Below the pieces are notes generated by a model. That model worked only from the letters and a program-made list of their open reading frames with translations, did not search any database and was not told the origin of the DNA. The position numbers and the translations under genes were made by a program. DNA of 64,000 nucleotides from JAXHUH01 sp034211175 (GTDB lineage: Bacteria; Actinomycetota; Acidimicrobiia; Acidimicrobiales; CAIXPF01): the NCBI GenBank assembly GCA_034211175.1, contig JAXHUH010000265.1:1-64000 (forward strand). Reading direction: 5' to 3'. Positions 8,713 to 16,140 of the stretch are shown here, in pieces (the first letter of the stretch is position 1; each line of letters opens with the position of its first letter).

Positions 8713-10086
8713 ATGCCAGATCGCCCCGTCGTCCTCGCGTCGAACCGGGGGCCGCTGTCGTTCCACGTCGGAGAGGACGGCGCCGTCGGGGCCCGACGCG
8801 GGGCCGGTGGGCTCGTGTCCGGCCTGGCGCCGGCGGTCAGCGGGTGGGGCGCGACGTGGATCGCGGTCGCCATGACCGACGCCGACCGGGCGACCGCCCG
8901 GCAGGGCGTGGTCGAGGCCGAGGGCCTGCGCACCCGGCTGCTGGCGATCGACGAGGACGTGTACCGGGCCGCCTACGACGTCATCTGCAACGGCACGCTG
9001 TGGTTCCTCCACCACGGGCTGTTCGAATCGGCGCGCCAACCCCGCTTCGACCGGGCGTGGCACGACGCCTGGGCGGCCTTCGGCGCCTACACGGACGCCT
9101 TCGCCCGCGGGGTCGCCGAGAGCGCACCGGAGCGGGCCGTGGTGCTGCTGCAGGACTACCACCTGTCCCTCGCCGCCCGACGCCTCGCCGAGCTGCGGCC
9201 CGACCTGTCGTGCGTGCACTTCGCCCACACCCCGTTCGCGTCGCCGGAGGGGCTCGCCATGCTGCCCGACGCCGCCAGGAGCCAGCTCGTGGACGGGCTG
9301 GCGGCCAACGCCGCGTGCGGCTTCCACACGAGCCGGTGGGCCGAGGAGTTCCTGACATCGACCCGCGCCGCCGGCGCCGACCCGCCGCCGACCTTCGTCG
9401 CCCCGCTCGGGGCCGACGCGGACGACCTGCGCACGGTCGCCGCGTCCCCGGCGTGCGAGGCCGCGCTGGCCGAGCTCGACGAGCGCGTCGGCGACCGCTG
9501 CGTGCTCGCCCGGGTCGACCGCGTCGAGCTGTCGAAGAACCTCCTGCGCGGCTTCCTCGCGTTCGACGAGCTGCTGGAGCGCTGGCCGCACTGGCGGGAG
9601 CGGGTGACGTTCGCCGCCTACGTCTACCCGAGCCGCGTCGGGCTGGCTGAGTACGTCGCCTACCGCGCCGAGGTCGAGCAGCTCGTCGCCGAGATCAACG
9701 ACCGGTGGGCGACCGGCGACTGGGTGCCCGTGCTGCTCGAGGTGTCCGACGACTTCCCCCGGTCGGTCGCCGCGCTCCGCCGCTACGACGCCCTGCTCGT
9801 CAACCCGGTGCGCGACGGCATGAACCTCGTCGCCAAGGAGGGCCCGCTGGTCAACGAGCGCGCCGGCTCGCTGCTGCTGAGCCCCGAGACCGGCGCCTGG
9901 GACGAGCTGGGCGACGCGTCGATCGAGGTCCACCCCTACGACATCTCGGCCACCGCGGCGGCGATCGCGGCGAGCCTCGAGCTCGGCCCCGACGAGCGGG
10001 CCCGGCGGGCGGAGACGCTGCGGGCCCGATGCGAGGACCACTCACCCACCGAGTGGCTCTCCCGCTTGGTCCTGGCCGGACGCTGA
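8713..10086 (+). CDS. GT20 family glycosyltransferase, trehalose-6-phosphate synthase-like
   Basis: 457 aa with the two-domain GT-B architecture of GT20. N-terminal loop SNRGPLSF with the following glycine-rich RRGAGGLVSGL, an acceptor-side motif QDYHLSLAARRL, VHFAHTPF, and the C-terminal nucleotide-sugar motif NPVRDGMNLVAKE are all recognisable. The segment that in OtsA reads like DRLDYxKG is VDRVELSKNLLRGFLAF here, closer to what I recall for the VldE-like branch of actinobacterial GT20 proteins than to classical OtsA. Trehalose-6-phosphate synthesis is therefore possible but not assured. No trehalose-phosphatase gene is adjacent. Start chosen from the leaderless -10 box and the conserved SNRGP position. 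Confidence 0.8.
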   Translation: MPDRPVVLASNRGPLSFHVGEDGAVGARRGAGGLVSGLAPAVSGWGATWIAVAMTDADRATARQGVVEAEGLRTRLLAIDEDVYRAAYDVICNGTLWFLHHGLFESARQPRFDRAWHDAWAAFGAYTDAFARGVAESAPERAVVLLQDYHLSLAARRLAELRPDLSCVHFAHTPFASPEGLAMLPDAARSQLVDGLAANAACGFHTSRWAEEFLTSTRAAGADPPPTFVAPLGADADDLRTVAASPACEAALAELDERVGDRCVLARVDRVELSKNLLRGFLAFDELLERWPHWRERVTFAAYVYPSRVGLAEYVAYRAEVEQLVAEINDRWATGDWVPVLLEVSDDFPRSVAALRRYDALLVNPVRDGMNLVAKEGPLVNERAGSLLLSPETGAWDELGDASIEVHPYDISATAAAIAASLELGPDERARRAETLRARCEDHSPTEWLSRLVLAGR

Positions 10087-10109
10087 ACGCGAACGGGCTG
10101 CGCTCAGCG
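10081..10109. terminator. Bidirectional hairpin containing both stop codons
   Basis: CGCTGAACGC (10081-10090) pairs with GCGCTCAGCG (10100-10109) with one mismatch and a 9-nt loop. The TGA of the GT20 gene (10084-10086) and the stop of the cupin gene (10104-10106 on the other strand) lie in opposite arms. Confidence 0.6.
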
Positions 10110-10529
10110 GGGGCGGTGCTCGGTGCCCCGACCGGACGTGATCGTGATGATCGACGCGGGTTCGACGACGTCGGCGGTGTGCCACACACCCGGAGGGTTC
10201 ACCGCCGCCTGCCCCGGCCCGAGCGGCACCGACCGGACCCCGCCGTCCAGCTCCTGGTGGAGCACCATCCGGCCCGAGACGACGATCACCAGCTCGTCTC
10301 CCGCGGGGTGGCACTCCCACACGTCCCAGTCGGCGTGGCTGGCGTACTGCATCACGAGCCTGCCCTCGGCACCGTCGGACTCGAACCGGCGCTCGTACGC
10401 CTCGAGGTAGGAGGGTGAGAAGTCGAATCCCTCGAGCGGAACCGCTCGGGCGCCGAGCGAGAGGTGCACGGCGGTCGTCGACAGGTCGAACCCGCCGGAG
10501 GTCGTGGTGTCGGGGGTCGCGGAGGCCAC
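10104..10529 (-). CDS. Small cupin-domain protein
   Basis: 141-aa single-domain cupin. The beta-barrel metal motifs are visible: a first motif around DWDVWECHPAGDELVIVVSG and a second around PLGPGQAAVNPPGVWHTADV, with His residues in each, so metal binding is likely. Start GTG at 10527-10529 behind GAGGAG. The ligand is unknown; such proteins often bind small molecules or act as simple isomerases or dioxygenases. Convergent with the GT20 gene and separated from the M1 peptidase gene by a tandem repeat. Confidence 0.75.
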   Translation of the reverse strand: MASATPDTTTSGGFDLSTTAVHLSLGARAVPLEGFDFSPSYLEAYERRFESDGAEGRLVMQYASHADWDVWECHPAGDELVIVVSGRMVLHQELDGGVRSVPLGPGQAAVNPPGVWHTADVVEPASIITITSGRGTEHRPR

Positions 10530-10663
10530 AGCCGCTCCTCGTTCGCAGGTACGGGTCGTCCCGACGCACATCGCAGCGCCGGCACGACGACCGTACGACC
10601 ACCCCCACGACCCGGTCTTGAACGATCGGGAACCGGCTGAGCGGTCCTGACCGTGAGCGCTCG

Positions 10664-10804
10664 GAGCTGAACGCAGCTCGACCGGCATCGCCGGCGAGCG
10701 AGTATCAGTCGAGCTGAACGCAGCTCGACCGGCTCCGCCGGCGAGCGAGTATCAGCCGAGCTGAACGCAGCTCGACCGGCTCCGCCGGCGAGCGAGTATC
10801 AGCC
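10664..10804. repeat. Three tandem 47-bp repeats ending in the M1 peptidase stop codon
   Basis: Units 10664-10710, 10711-10757 and 10758-10804. Units 2 and 3 are almost identical and unit 1 differs at a few positions. Each unit holds two hairpins: GAGCTG-AACG-CAGCTC, and a GCCGGC/GCCGGC arm pair. The peptidase stop (10799-10801) is the TCA in the last unit's TATCAG. The same family, inverted, follows groEL at 5425-5502. Confidence 0.85.
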
Positions 10805-12730
10805 GCCGCCAGAGAAGAGGTCGATGAGGAGCTCGAGCAGCTCGCCGAGGCCACCGAGGCCGTCCTCGCCGCCTTCGCCGCCGGGCAGGCCCGGGAGGCC
10901 GGGCAGGCCGAGCCCGCCGGCGCCGTCGACGCCGAGGTCCTCGTCGCCGTGGGCCTCGGTCATCCACCGCTGCCACCTGGCCTCGACGCCGGCGGGGTCG
11001 CCCAGCGACTCGCCGAGCAGCTGGAGCAGGCGGTCGGTGTCGATCAGCTCGAACGCGTGGGTCTCGACCACGGTGGCGAGTGCCGCGACGACCGCCTCCT
11101 GGGAGCGCTCGTCCATCATCTCGAAGTACATGACCGGCGCCTTGCCGTACACGACGCCGCCGTACTGGAGCGACGACTCGAAGGCGTCGGCCGGCTGGGC
11201 CGCCGCCGTGTCCGGGGTGCCGAACAGGCGCATCTGGCGGTAGGTCTCCGCCGTCTGGGCGTCGCACACCTTGCCGGCGATGTCGGGCCGGTCGGCCCGC
11301 ATCACGAGGCACGCCGACACCTGGGCCAACGGCTCGTCGACCGCGGGCGACAGGATCGAGTCGTTGCCGACGACCGCGTGCCACCACTCGTGACCGAGCT
11401 CGTGGGCCACGGTCCAGTACCGCAGCGTGGACAGCACGTCGGGGTCGAGGGCGGCACCCAGGCCGAGCTGGTCGAGCAGACCGCCGATGAGGTCGCCCTC
11501 GGCGCCCTCGAGCCCGAGGTCGTCGAGCGAGACGCCGCCGGGGATGCCGCCGGCGAAGATCTGCGACTCGATCCACACCGCGCCCGGCCACTCCATGCCA
11601 CCGACCGAGGCGCCGAGCGGCACGGAGATGACGTCGAGCTCGGTCCACGGGTAGGGGCCGAACGCATCGTTCAGCACCTCGAGCGACGTCGCCGCCTCCT
11701 CCGCCACCTCGTCCAGCGCGGTCGGGTCATCGGCCGGGCCGTGGACGCGGACCACCGTGTCGCCGACGGTGGCGCTGACGCTGTCGACCGGCACCGTGGC
11801 GTCGTCGAGCACCACGACCGACAGGTCGCGCAGGCCGACGCCGGCCTCGGCGACGATGACCCGGCCGTCCTCGCCGAAGGGCGCCTCCGCCTCGTCGAGG
11901 CGGACGCCGCCGGTCACGACGACGACGTCGTCGGGCACGTCGAGGCGGACGGTGAACGTCGACGCCTCGAAGTTGCCGATGTCGCCGAAGCCGTCGAGGG
12001 TCGGGTCGTCGTCCGCGCCCGGCGGGAGCCACAGCGGGAACCAGTGCCCGAGCGTGAGCCCGCCGTCGTGGCGGCCGAGCAGCCCGACCGTCGCCGGCGT
12101 CAGGCCCTCGGAACCGAGGAGCGACTCGAGCTGGGCGAACGGGTCGGCCGAGCTCTCCGGCGCCGCGACCTCGGGCGCCGTGTACGAGAAGCCGATGACG
12201 ATGCTGGCCCGCTCGGCGGGCAGGTCGATCGGGACCCGCAGGATCGTGTCCGACAGGACGGGCTCGACGACGACGCCGTCGACGGTGACCTCGCCGAGTC
12301 GGAAGTCGGCGTCGAGGGCCGGATCGTCGGCCAGCACCCGGAAGCCGGTCTCGTCGAGCCCGTCGACCGGCACCTTGGCCTCGACGACGCCGGTCACCTC
12401 GCCGGTGTCGGGCTCGAGGCGGGCGTCGACCTCGTAGATCGGCCGCTCGTCCCAGTCGACGCCCGAGGCCAGCTCGGCGCCCGCGTCGGTCAGCGCGTCG
12501 GCCGGCTCCGTGGCAGGGCCCGACCCGAACGGAACGGAGGGCTCCGACGTCGCCCCCGGCGTGGCCGGGACCTCCGACGAGTCGGGCACGGTCTCGGCCA
12601 GGCGGTCGGCGAGGTCCTCGGACACCCCGCACGACGCGGTCACCAGGGCGGCGGCCAGGGCCACCGCGGCGGCCCACCGGCGCCTCGGCGCGGGCGCGGC
12701 CCGGGAAGGAAGGACGGTCGCGCGGGTCAC
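10799..12730 (-). CDS. Secreted lipoprotein metallopeptidase, M1 (gluzincin) type
   Basis: 643 aa. Signal peptide with lipobox VTASC, acylated Cys at residue 34, then a Pro/Ser/Thr/Ala-rich spacer. The centre carries the M1 exopeptidase-like motif GGMEW (in place of GAMEN) near residue 378 and the zinc site HELGH (443-447) followed by WWH and, 18 residues on, a Glu in PAVDE, that is HEXXH-X18-E. The catalytic set is complete, so an active surface-anchored aminopeptidase-like enzyme is expected. The C-terminus is an unusual Gly/Leu/Pro-rich tail (GLPGLPGLPGGEGG). GTG start at 12728-12730 sits 6 nt after TAGCGT. Transcribed alone, divergent from the MerR gene. Confidence 0.85.
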   Translation of the reverse strand: MTRATVLPSRAAPAPRRRWAAAVALAAALVTASCGVSEDLADRLAETVPDSSEVPATPGATSEPSVPFGSGPATEPADALTDAGAELASGVDWDERPIYEVDARLEPDTGEVTGVVEAKVPVDGLDETGFRVLADDPALDADFRLGEVTVDGVVVEPVLSDTILRVPIDLPAERASIVIGFSYTAPEVAAPESSADPFAQLESLLGSEGLTPATVGLLGRHDGGLTLGHWFPLWLPPGADDDPTLDGFGDIGNFEASTFTVRLDVPDDVVVVTGGVRLDEAEAPFGEDGRVIVAEAGVGLRDLSVVVLDDATVPVDSVSATVGDTVVRVHGPADDPTALDEVAEEAATSLEVLNDAFGPYPWTELDVISVPLGASVGGMEWPGAVWIESQIFAGGIPGGVSLDDLGLEGAEGDLIGGLLDQLGLGAALDPDVLSTLRYWTVAHELGHEWWHAVVGNDSILSPAVDEPLAQVSACLVMRADRPDIAGKVCDAQTAETYRQMRLFGTPDTAAAQPADAFESSLQYGGVVYGKAPVMYFEMMDERSQEAVVAALATVVETHAFELIDTDRLLQLLGESLGDPAGVEARWQRWMTEAHGDEDLGVDGAGGLGLPGLPGLPGGEGGEDGLGGLGELLELLIDLFSGGG

Positions 12731-12736
12731 GTCCTC

Positions 12737-12742
12737 ACGCTA
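12737..12742 (-). promoter_or_regulatory. -10 box TAGCGT of the M1 peptidase gene, leaderless type
   Basis: Reads TAGCGT on the minus strand, 6 nt before the GTG at 12730. Confidence 0.6.
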
Positions 12743-12812
12743 CCGGCACCCCCTCCGCTGTCGGCCGCGCGCCGTCGCGTGGCCACCACCCCGAGAGACG
12801 CGAACGACGGGG

Positions 12813-12843
12813 TTGACCTTCCAGTGGCTGGAAGGTTCACGCT
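12813..12843 (+). promoter_or_regulatory. MerR-type promoter with embedded operator
   Basis: -35 TTGACC (12813-12818) and -10 CACGCT (12838-12843) are 19 bp apart, the stretched spacing typical of MerR-controlled promoters. Between and over them lies a perfect inverted repeat, ACCTTCCAG (12816-12824) TGG CTGGAAGGT (12828-12836). The -10 ends 6 nt before the GTG of the MerR gene. Confidence 0.85.
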
Positions 12844-12849
12844 GGCCGT

Positions 12850-13839
12850 GTGCCCGGCGACGACCACACCCGAGCCGGGACCCCGATGACCATCGGCGAG
12901 CTCGCTCGTCGCACGGGTGTCTCGACCCGCACGCTGAGGTTCTGGTCCGACGAGGGACTCGTCGCGCCCGTCGGTCGGACCCGGGCCGGCTACCGCTCGT
13001 CCGACGAGGGAGCGATCGCCCGTACCGGGCTCGTGCGAACACTCCGGGAGCTCGGCGTCGACCTACCGACCGTGCGGCGCGTGCTGGACCGGAGAGCGAC
13101 GCTCCACGAGGTCGCCACGACGTACGCCGACGTCATCGACGCGCAGATCCGGATGCTGACCGTCCAGCGATCGGTCCTGCGGGCGGTCGCCGCACGCGAC
13201 CGCCAGGCCGGGGACACCGACCCGCACGACACCACCGCGATCGAGGAGCTCACCACCGTGCACCGACTCGCCCGACTCTCCGCCGTCGAGCGGGAGCGCC
13301 TGATCCACGAGCTCATCGACGAGACCTTCGCCGACCTCCCGAACGAGAGCCCGGTCGCCGCCAAGATGCGCGCGGCGCTCGTCGAGCTGCCCGACGAGCC
13401 GTCGCCCGCGCAGCTCGATGCATGGATCGAGCTCGCCGAGCTGATCGGCGATGGGGCCTTCCGCTCCCGCATCCGGGAGATGGCCGTCGACGGCGCCCGA
13501 GGGACCGATCGCGAGGCACCGTCGTCCCCGAACGGCATCGCCGCGGTGCTCGAGCACGCCGGGGCGGCGGCTGCGGCCGGTGTCGACCCGACCGGGGCCG
13601 CGGCCGCACCGATCGTCGAACGCATCACCGCGGCCTACGCGCAGGACGGCGTCGACCTGACCGAGCGCGCGGCCCGAGCAGACATGGCGTCAGCGATCCG
13701 GGCGTTCGCCGACGAGCGGGTGGACCGCTACTGGCGCCTGGTCGGGACGCTCAACGGCTGGGAGGCGCCGGTCGGGGCTGCCGTGCCGGCGCACCTCTGG
13801 TTCGCCGAAGCGCTCGAGGCGACGCCCGACGCCGGCTGA
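12850..13839 (+). CDS. MerR family transcriptional regulator
   Basis: 329 aa. The winged-helix DNA-binding domain reads TIGELARRTGVSTRTLRFW then EGLVAP and GYRSSDEGAI, followed by the dimerisation helix. The rest (about 250 residues) is a long helical, Ala/Arg-rich effector region with no family I can name; it lacks the metal-site cysteines of MerR/CueR types. The start is GTG 12850 if the transcript is leaderless, or ATG 12886 if translation needs a short leader; both keep the whole DNA-binding domain. The gene lies directly behind a MerR-type operator, so autoregulation is very likely. The divergent M1 peptidase promoter lies 70 bp away and may be affected too. Confidence 0.88.
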   Translation: MPGDDHTRAGTPMTIGELARRTGVSTRTLRFWSDEGLVAPVGRTRAGYRSSDEGAIARTGLVRTLRELGVDLPTVRRVLDRRATLHEVATTYADVIDAQIRMLTVQRSVLRAVAARDRQAGDTDPHDTTAIEELTTVHRLARLSAVERERLIHELIDETFADLPNESPVAAKMRAALVELPDEPSPAQLDAWIELAELIGDGAFRSRIREMAVDGARGTDREAPSSPNGIAAVLEHAGAAAAAGVDPTGAAAAPIVERITAAYAQDGVDLTERAARADMASAIRAFADERVDRYWRLVGTLNGWEAPVGAAVPAHLWFAEALEATPDAG

Positions 13840-13870
13840 TCGGCGAATGCGCTCGCCGGTCGCCGATCAG
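13836..13870. terminator. Bidirectional 11-bp hairpin containing both stop codons
   Basis: CTGATCGGCGA (13836-13846) pairs perfectly with TCGCCGATCAG (13860-13870), with a 13-nt loop. The merR TGA (13837-13839) and the stop of the LytR_C gene (13867-13869, minus) are in opposite arms. Confidence 0.8.
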
Positions 13871-14490
13871 GAGGGTCGGATGCCGGCGCCGTCGAGGCCG
13901 ATGACGACGAGCACCTGCGCAGTGCCGATGTCGGCCACCGGAACCTCCGGCGGCATCGCCGCGACCTGGGTGGCCGGGATCTGCAGCGACTCGGCCACCG
14001 CCGTCGCCTCGGCCTGGTAGCCCTCGACGAAGTACACGTTCGTGGCGTCGAACTGGGTGTTCGCGCCCGACGCGTCGATCGCGTTGGTCGGCTGGAGCAC
14101 GGTGTAACCGACCCGGTTGAGCTCGTCGGTGTTGGCGCCAGCGACCCCGTTGGTGCGAGAGGCGTTGGCGACGAGGACGGTGACCTCGCCCGGCGGACGG
14201 GCGGCCGCCGACGACGTGGGCGTGCTCGACGGGGTGGAGCCGTCGACCGTGGACGAGTCGGTGGTGTCGCCGAGGTCGACGCCGCTGTTGTCCGTCTGCG
14301 ACGAGTCGTCGGTCGGCGAGGTCGGGTCGGTGGCCGCGCTCTCCCCGTCGTCGCCGTAGCCCTGGCCGAGCAGGACCACGCCGATGACGACGGCGAACAG
14401 GATCAGGAGGATGCCGCGCCCTGCGGCCGCCCCGGCGCTGCGGGCGAACGACGAGCCGCCCGCGGCGTGCTGGGGCCCCGGGGAGCTCAC
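13867..14490 (-). CDS. Membrane protein with LytR_C (LytR C-terminal) domain
   Basis: 207 aa. One membrane segment (ILLILFAVVIGVVLLG, residues about 27-43) after a short cytoplasmic N-terminus, then a Ser/Thr/Asp-rich linker (about 45-95) and an extracellular LytR_C domain beginning VTVLVANASRTNGVA. In LytR-CpsA-Psr proteins this domain accompanies the phosphotransferase domain; here it stands alone, as in several actinobacterial proteins of unknown function in the cell envelope. GTG start at 14488-14490 behind AGGAA. The 291-nt gap upstream holds only the tRNA promoter. Confidence 0.8.
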   Translation of the reverse strand: MSSPGPQHAAGGSSFARSAGAAAGRGILLILFAVVIGVVLLGQGYGDDGESAATDPTSPTDDSSQTDNSGVDLGDTTDSSTVDGSTPSSTPTSSAAARPPGEVTVLVANASRTNGVAGANTDELNRVGYTVLQPTNAIDASGANTQFDATNVYFVEGYQAEATAVAESLQIPATQVAAMPPEVPVADIGTAQVLVVIGLDGAGIRPS

Positions 14491-14726
14491 CGGTTCCTGC
14501 CACCCCTCGGGATGCGGGCCGAGGCCACGTCCCGACGGTCAGCCGGGCTCCACCGAACGAATTCCACGTGTGAAGTCTGCGGCGGCGGGCCACGCTATGC
14601 AAGGACCCCCCGTGCGACGACGTCGACGACCGGGCCGAACGGTGGCCCCGACGGCCCCCGGTGACGACCCGGCCGGGTCGGGTGCTGGCCGTCCCCGACG
14701 GCGCGCGGAAACGTCGGTGACTCGCC

Positions 14727-14732
14727 TACCAT
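14727..14732 (+). promoter_or_regulatory. Candidate -10 box TACCAT of the tRNA-Thr gene
   Basis: TACCAT lies 49 nt before the mature tRNA 5' end in the otherwise featureless gap 14491-14781. No good -35 is visible. Confidence 0.35.
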
Positions 14733-14781
14733 CGGCACCGGCGTGGGGCCGGGGACGGAACGCTCCGACCCTCCCGCCCAG

Positions 14782-14858
14782 GCCCGAGTAGCTCAATCGG
14801 CTAGAGCGCCGCTCTTGTAAAGCGGAGGTCGTGGGTTCGAGTCCCACCTCGGGCTCCA
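14782..14858 (+). tRNA. tRNA-Thr (anticodon UGU)
   Basis: Complete cloverleaf: acceptor GCCCGAG/CTCGGGC, D stem GCTC/GAGC, anticodon stem CCGCT/AGCGG around loop CTTGTAA (anticodon TGT), T stem GTGGG/CCCAC with TTCGAGT. Discriminator T, and CCA is encoded (14856-14858). Confidence 0.97.
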
Positions 14859-14889
14859 GTCACCCCGGCGCCGGCCGACCCGTCGTCTC

Positions 14890-14911
14890 GCAACCGAATG
14901 GTTGCTATCGT
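14890..14911 (+). promoter_or_regulatory. Operator plus leaderless -10 of the SRPBCC-ArsR operon
   Basis: GCAACC (14890-14895), GAAT, GGTTGC (14900-14905) is a perfect 6-bp inverted repeat directly abutting the -10 box TATCGT (14906-14911), which ends 6 nt before the ATG at 14918. A dimer bound here would block RNA polymerase; the ArsR protein encoded in the operon is the obvious candidate. Confidence 0.75.
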
Positions 14912-14917
14912 GGGCTC

Positions 14918-15457
14918 ATGCGCGACGAGCCGATCTCCCCCACCGACGGCCGGGCCGACCAGTCCGGCGGGGCCGAGGGTGCAGGCGACACCTCGGTGAC
15001 CCGCGACGTCGACCTCGATGCGTCGATCGAGCGGGTGTGGGAGGCGCTGACCGAGCCCGAGGCGCTGGCCGAGTGGATGGGCGGGCCGTCCGAGCTCGAC
15101 GCCCGCCCCGGTGGCGGCGGCCGGGTGACCGACGCCGAGACCGCGACGGTGCGCCGGGTGCTCGTGACCGAGTCCGATCCCGGACGCCGGCTGGCCTTCA
15201 CCTGGTGGCCGGACGACGACGGCGACGGCGTGGCGTCCGAGGTGCGCTTCGACCTGACGCCGAGCGGCGGCGGCACCCGACTCACCGTGACCGAACGTCC
15301 CCTCGTCGCCCCGTCGGGCATCACGGTGTCGGCCAGCGCCGCGACACCGCGCCCGACGCCCGGTTGGTGCTCGTCGGCCGCCGGGGCCTGGACCTGGCGC
15401 CTCGCCGCACTGGAGCTGCGCTGCGCCGCGCTGCTGCGGCGCCCGGCCGGGGCGTGA
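14918..15457 (+). CDS. SRPBCC (AHSA1-like) domain protein
   Basis: 179 aa with a START/AHSA1-like hydrophobic-pocket fold: VTRDVDLDASIERVWEALTE opens the domain, GGGGRVTDAETATV and FTWWPDDD follow, and a final helix starts near GAWTWRLAALELRCAALL. Such proteins bind small hydrophobic ligands and are commonly paired with an ArsR repressor, as here. The stop overlaps the ArsR start (GTGA). Start set by the leaderless -10 box. Ligand unknown. Confidence 0.82.
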   Translation: MRDEPISPTDGRADQSGGAEGAGDTSVTRDVDLDASIERVWEALTEPEALAEWMGGPSELDARPGGGGRVTDAETATVRRVLVTESDPGRRLAFTWWPDDDGDGVASEVRFDLTPSGGGTRLTVTERPLVAPSGITVSASAATPRPTPGWCSSAAGAWTWRLAALELRCAALLRRPAGA

Positions 15458-15792
15458 GCACCGACGTCGCCACCGAGCTCGACGCGGTCTTCGACGCGCT
15501 GGGCGACCCGACCCGGCGCCACGTGCTCGGCGTGGTCGCCGCCAGCGGCCCGATCAGCGCCACCCGCATCGCCGCCGACCTGCCGATCAGCCGCCAGGCG
15601 GTGGCCAAGCACCTCGACGTGCTCCGCGACGGCGGGCTCGTGCGGGCCGACCGTCACGGCCGCGAGACGAGGTTCACGCTCACGCCCGACCCGCTCGCCG
15701 ACGCGGCCGAGTGGCTGACGACGATGGGCCGTCAGTGGGACCGCCGCCTCGATCGGCTGCGCTCGATCGTCGAGCGACCGGCCGACGGCTGA
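15454..15792 (+). CDS. ArsR family (SdpR-like) transcriptional regulator
   Basis: 112-aa winged-helix repressor. The family opening ALGDPTRRHVLGVV is followed by recognition helix RQAVAKHLDVLRDGGLV and the wing RHGRETRFTLT. No metal-binding cysteines are present, so it is of the non-metal type that partners SRPBCC proteins. GTG at 15454 overlaps the upstream stop. Probably represses its own operon at the inverted repeat 14890-14905. Confidence 0.92.
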   Translation: MSTDVATELDAVFDALGDPTRRHVLGVVAASGPISATRIAADLPISRQAVAKHLDVLRDGGLVRADRHGRETRFTLTPDPLADAAEWLTTMGRQWDRRLDRLRSIVERPADG

Positions 15793-15858
15793 GCGCGCGG
15801 CGCACGAACCACGTTCGAAGCTGCACCGCGGGTCCCCGGACGGCCGTCGCCCGGCACC

Positions 15859-15864
15859 TAGGGT
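15859..15864 (+). promoter_or_regulatory. -10 box TAGGGT, leaderless type, in front of an ATC codon
   Basis: TAGGGT ends 6 nt before ATC at 15871. Its own TAG is the in-frame stop that limits the following gene on the 5' side. Confidence 0.5.
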
Positions 15865-15870
15865 CGGGCC

Positions 15871-16140
15871 ATCACGATCAACCTGGACGTCCTGATCACG
15901 AGCGTCGCGATCGGCCTGACCTGGTGGACGATCGTCAAGTACGGCCTGACGATGTTCGTGCGCGCCGTGACCCTGCTGCTCGTCGCCGTGGTCATCTACG
16001 CCGTCTTCAGCGGGGGCTGGCCGAGCTTCACCGACCTCGTCGACGGCTTCAACGACATCGGCGACCGCACGCTGTCGCTCGGCCTGCTGGGCACCGCCGC
16101 GATCTTCGCGGCCGTCGTCCAGTTGGTGACCCGCCGCTGA
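15871..16140 (+). CDS. Small membrane protein with apparent ATC start
   Basis: About 89 aa if started at ATC 15871. Two or three membrane segments: one around TSVAIGLTWWTIV, one around AVTLLLVAVVIYAVFSGGW, and a third LGLLGTAAIFAAVVQLV. The first ATG (15952) lies after the first segment, yet every codon from ATC 15871 onward to that ATG ends in G or C, as coding DNA does here. There is no ATG, GTG or TTG in between, and an in-frame TAG lies three codons before the ATC. CTG codons at 15883 and 15892 are alternative starts. Function unknown; the stop overlaps a possible downstream reading frame as CTGA. Confidence 0.55.
   Translation: MTINLDVLITSVAIGLTWWTIVKYGLTMFVRAVTLLLVAVVIYAVFSGGWPSFTDLVDGFNDIGDRTLSLGLLGTAAIFAAVVQLVTRR

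Noticed and set aside
12886..12888. ATG 12886 as the sole start of the MerR gene
   Set aside because: Possible, but the GTG at 12850 lies 6 nt after the -10 as in the other leaderless genes, so it is given as the primary choice with ATG as alternative.
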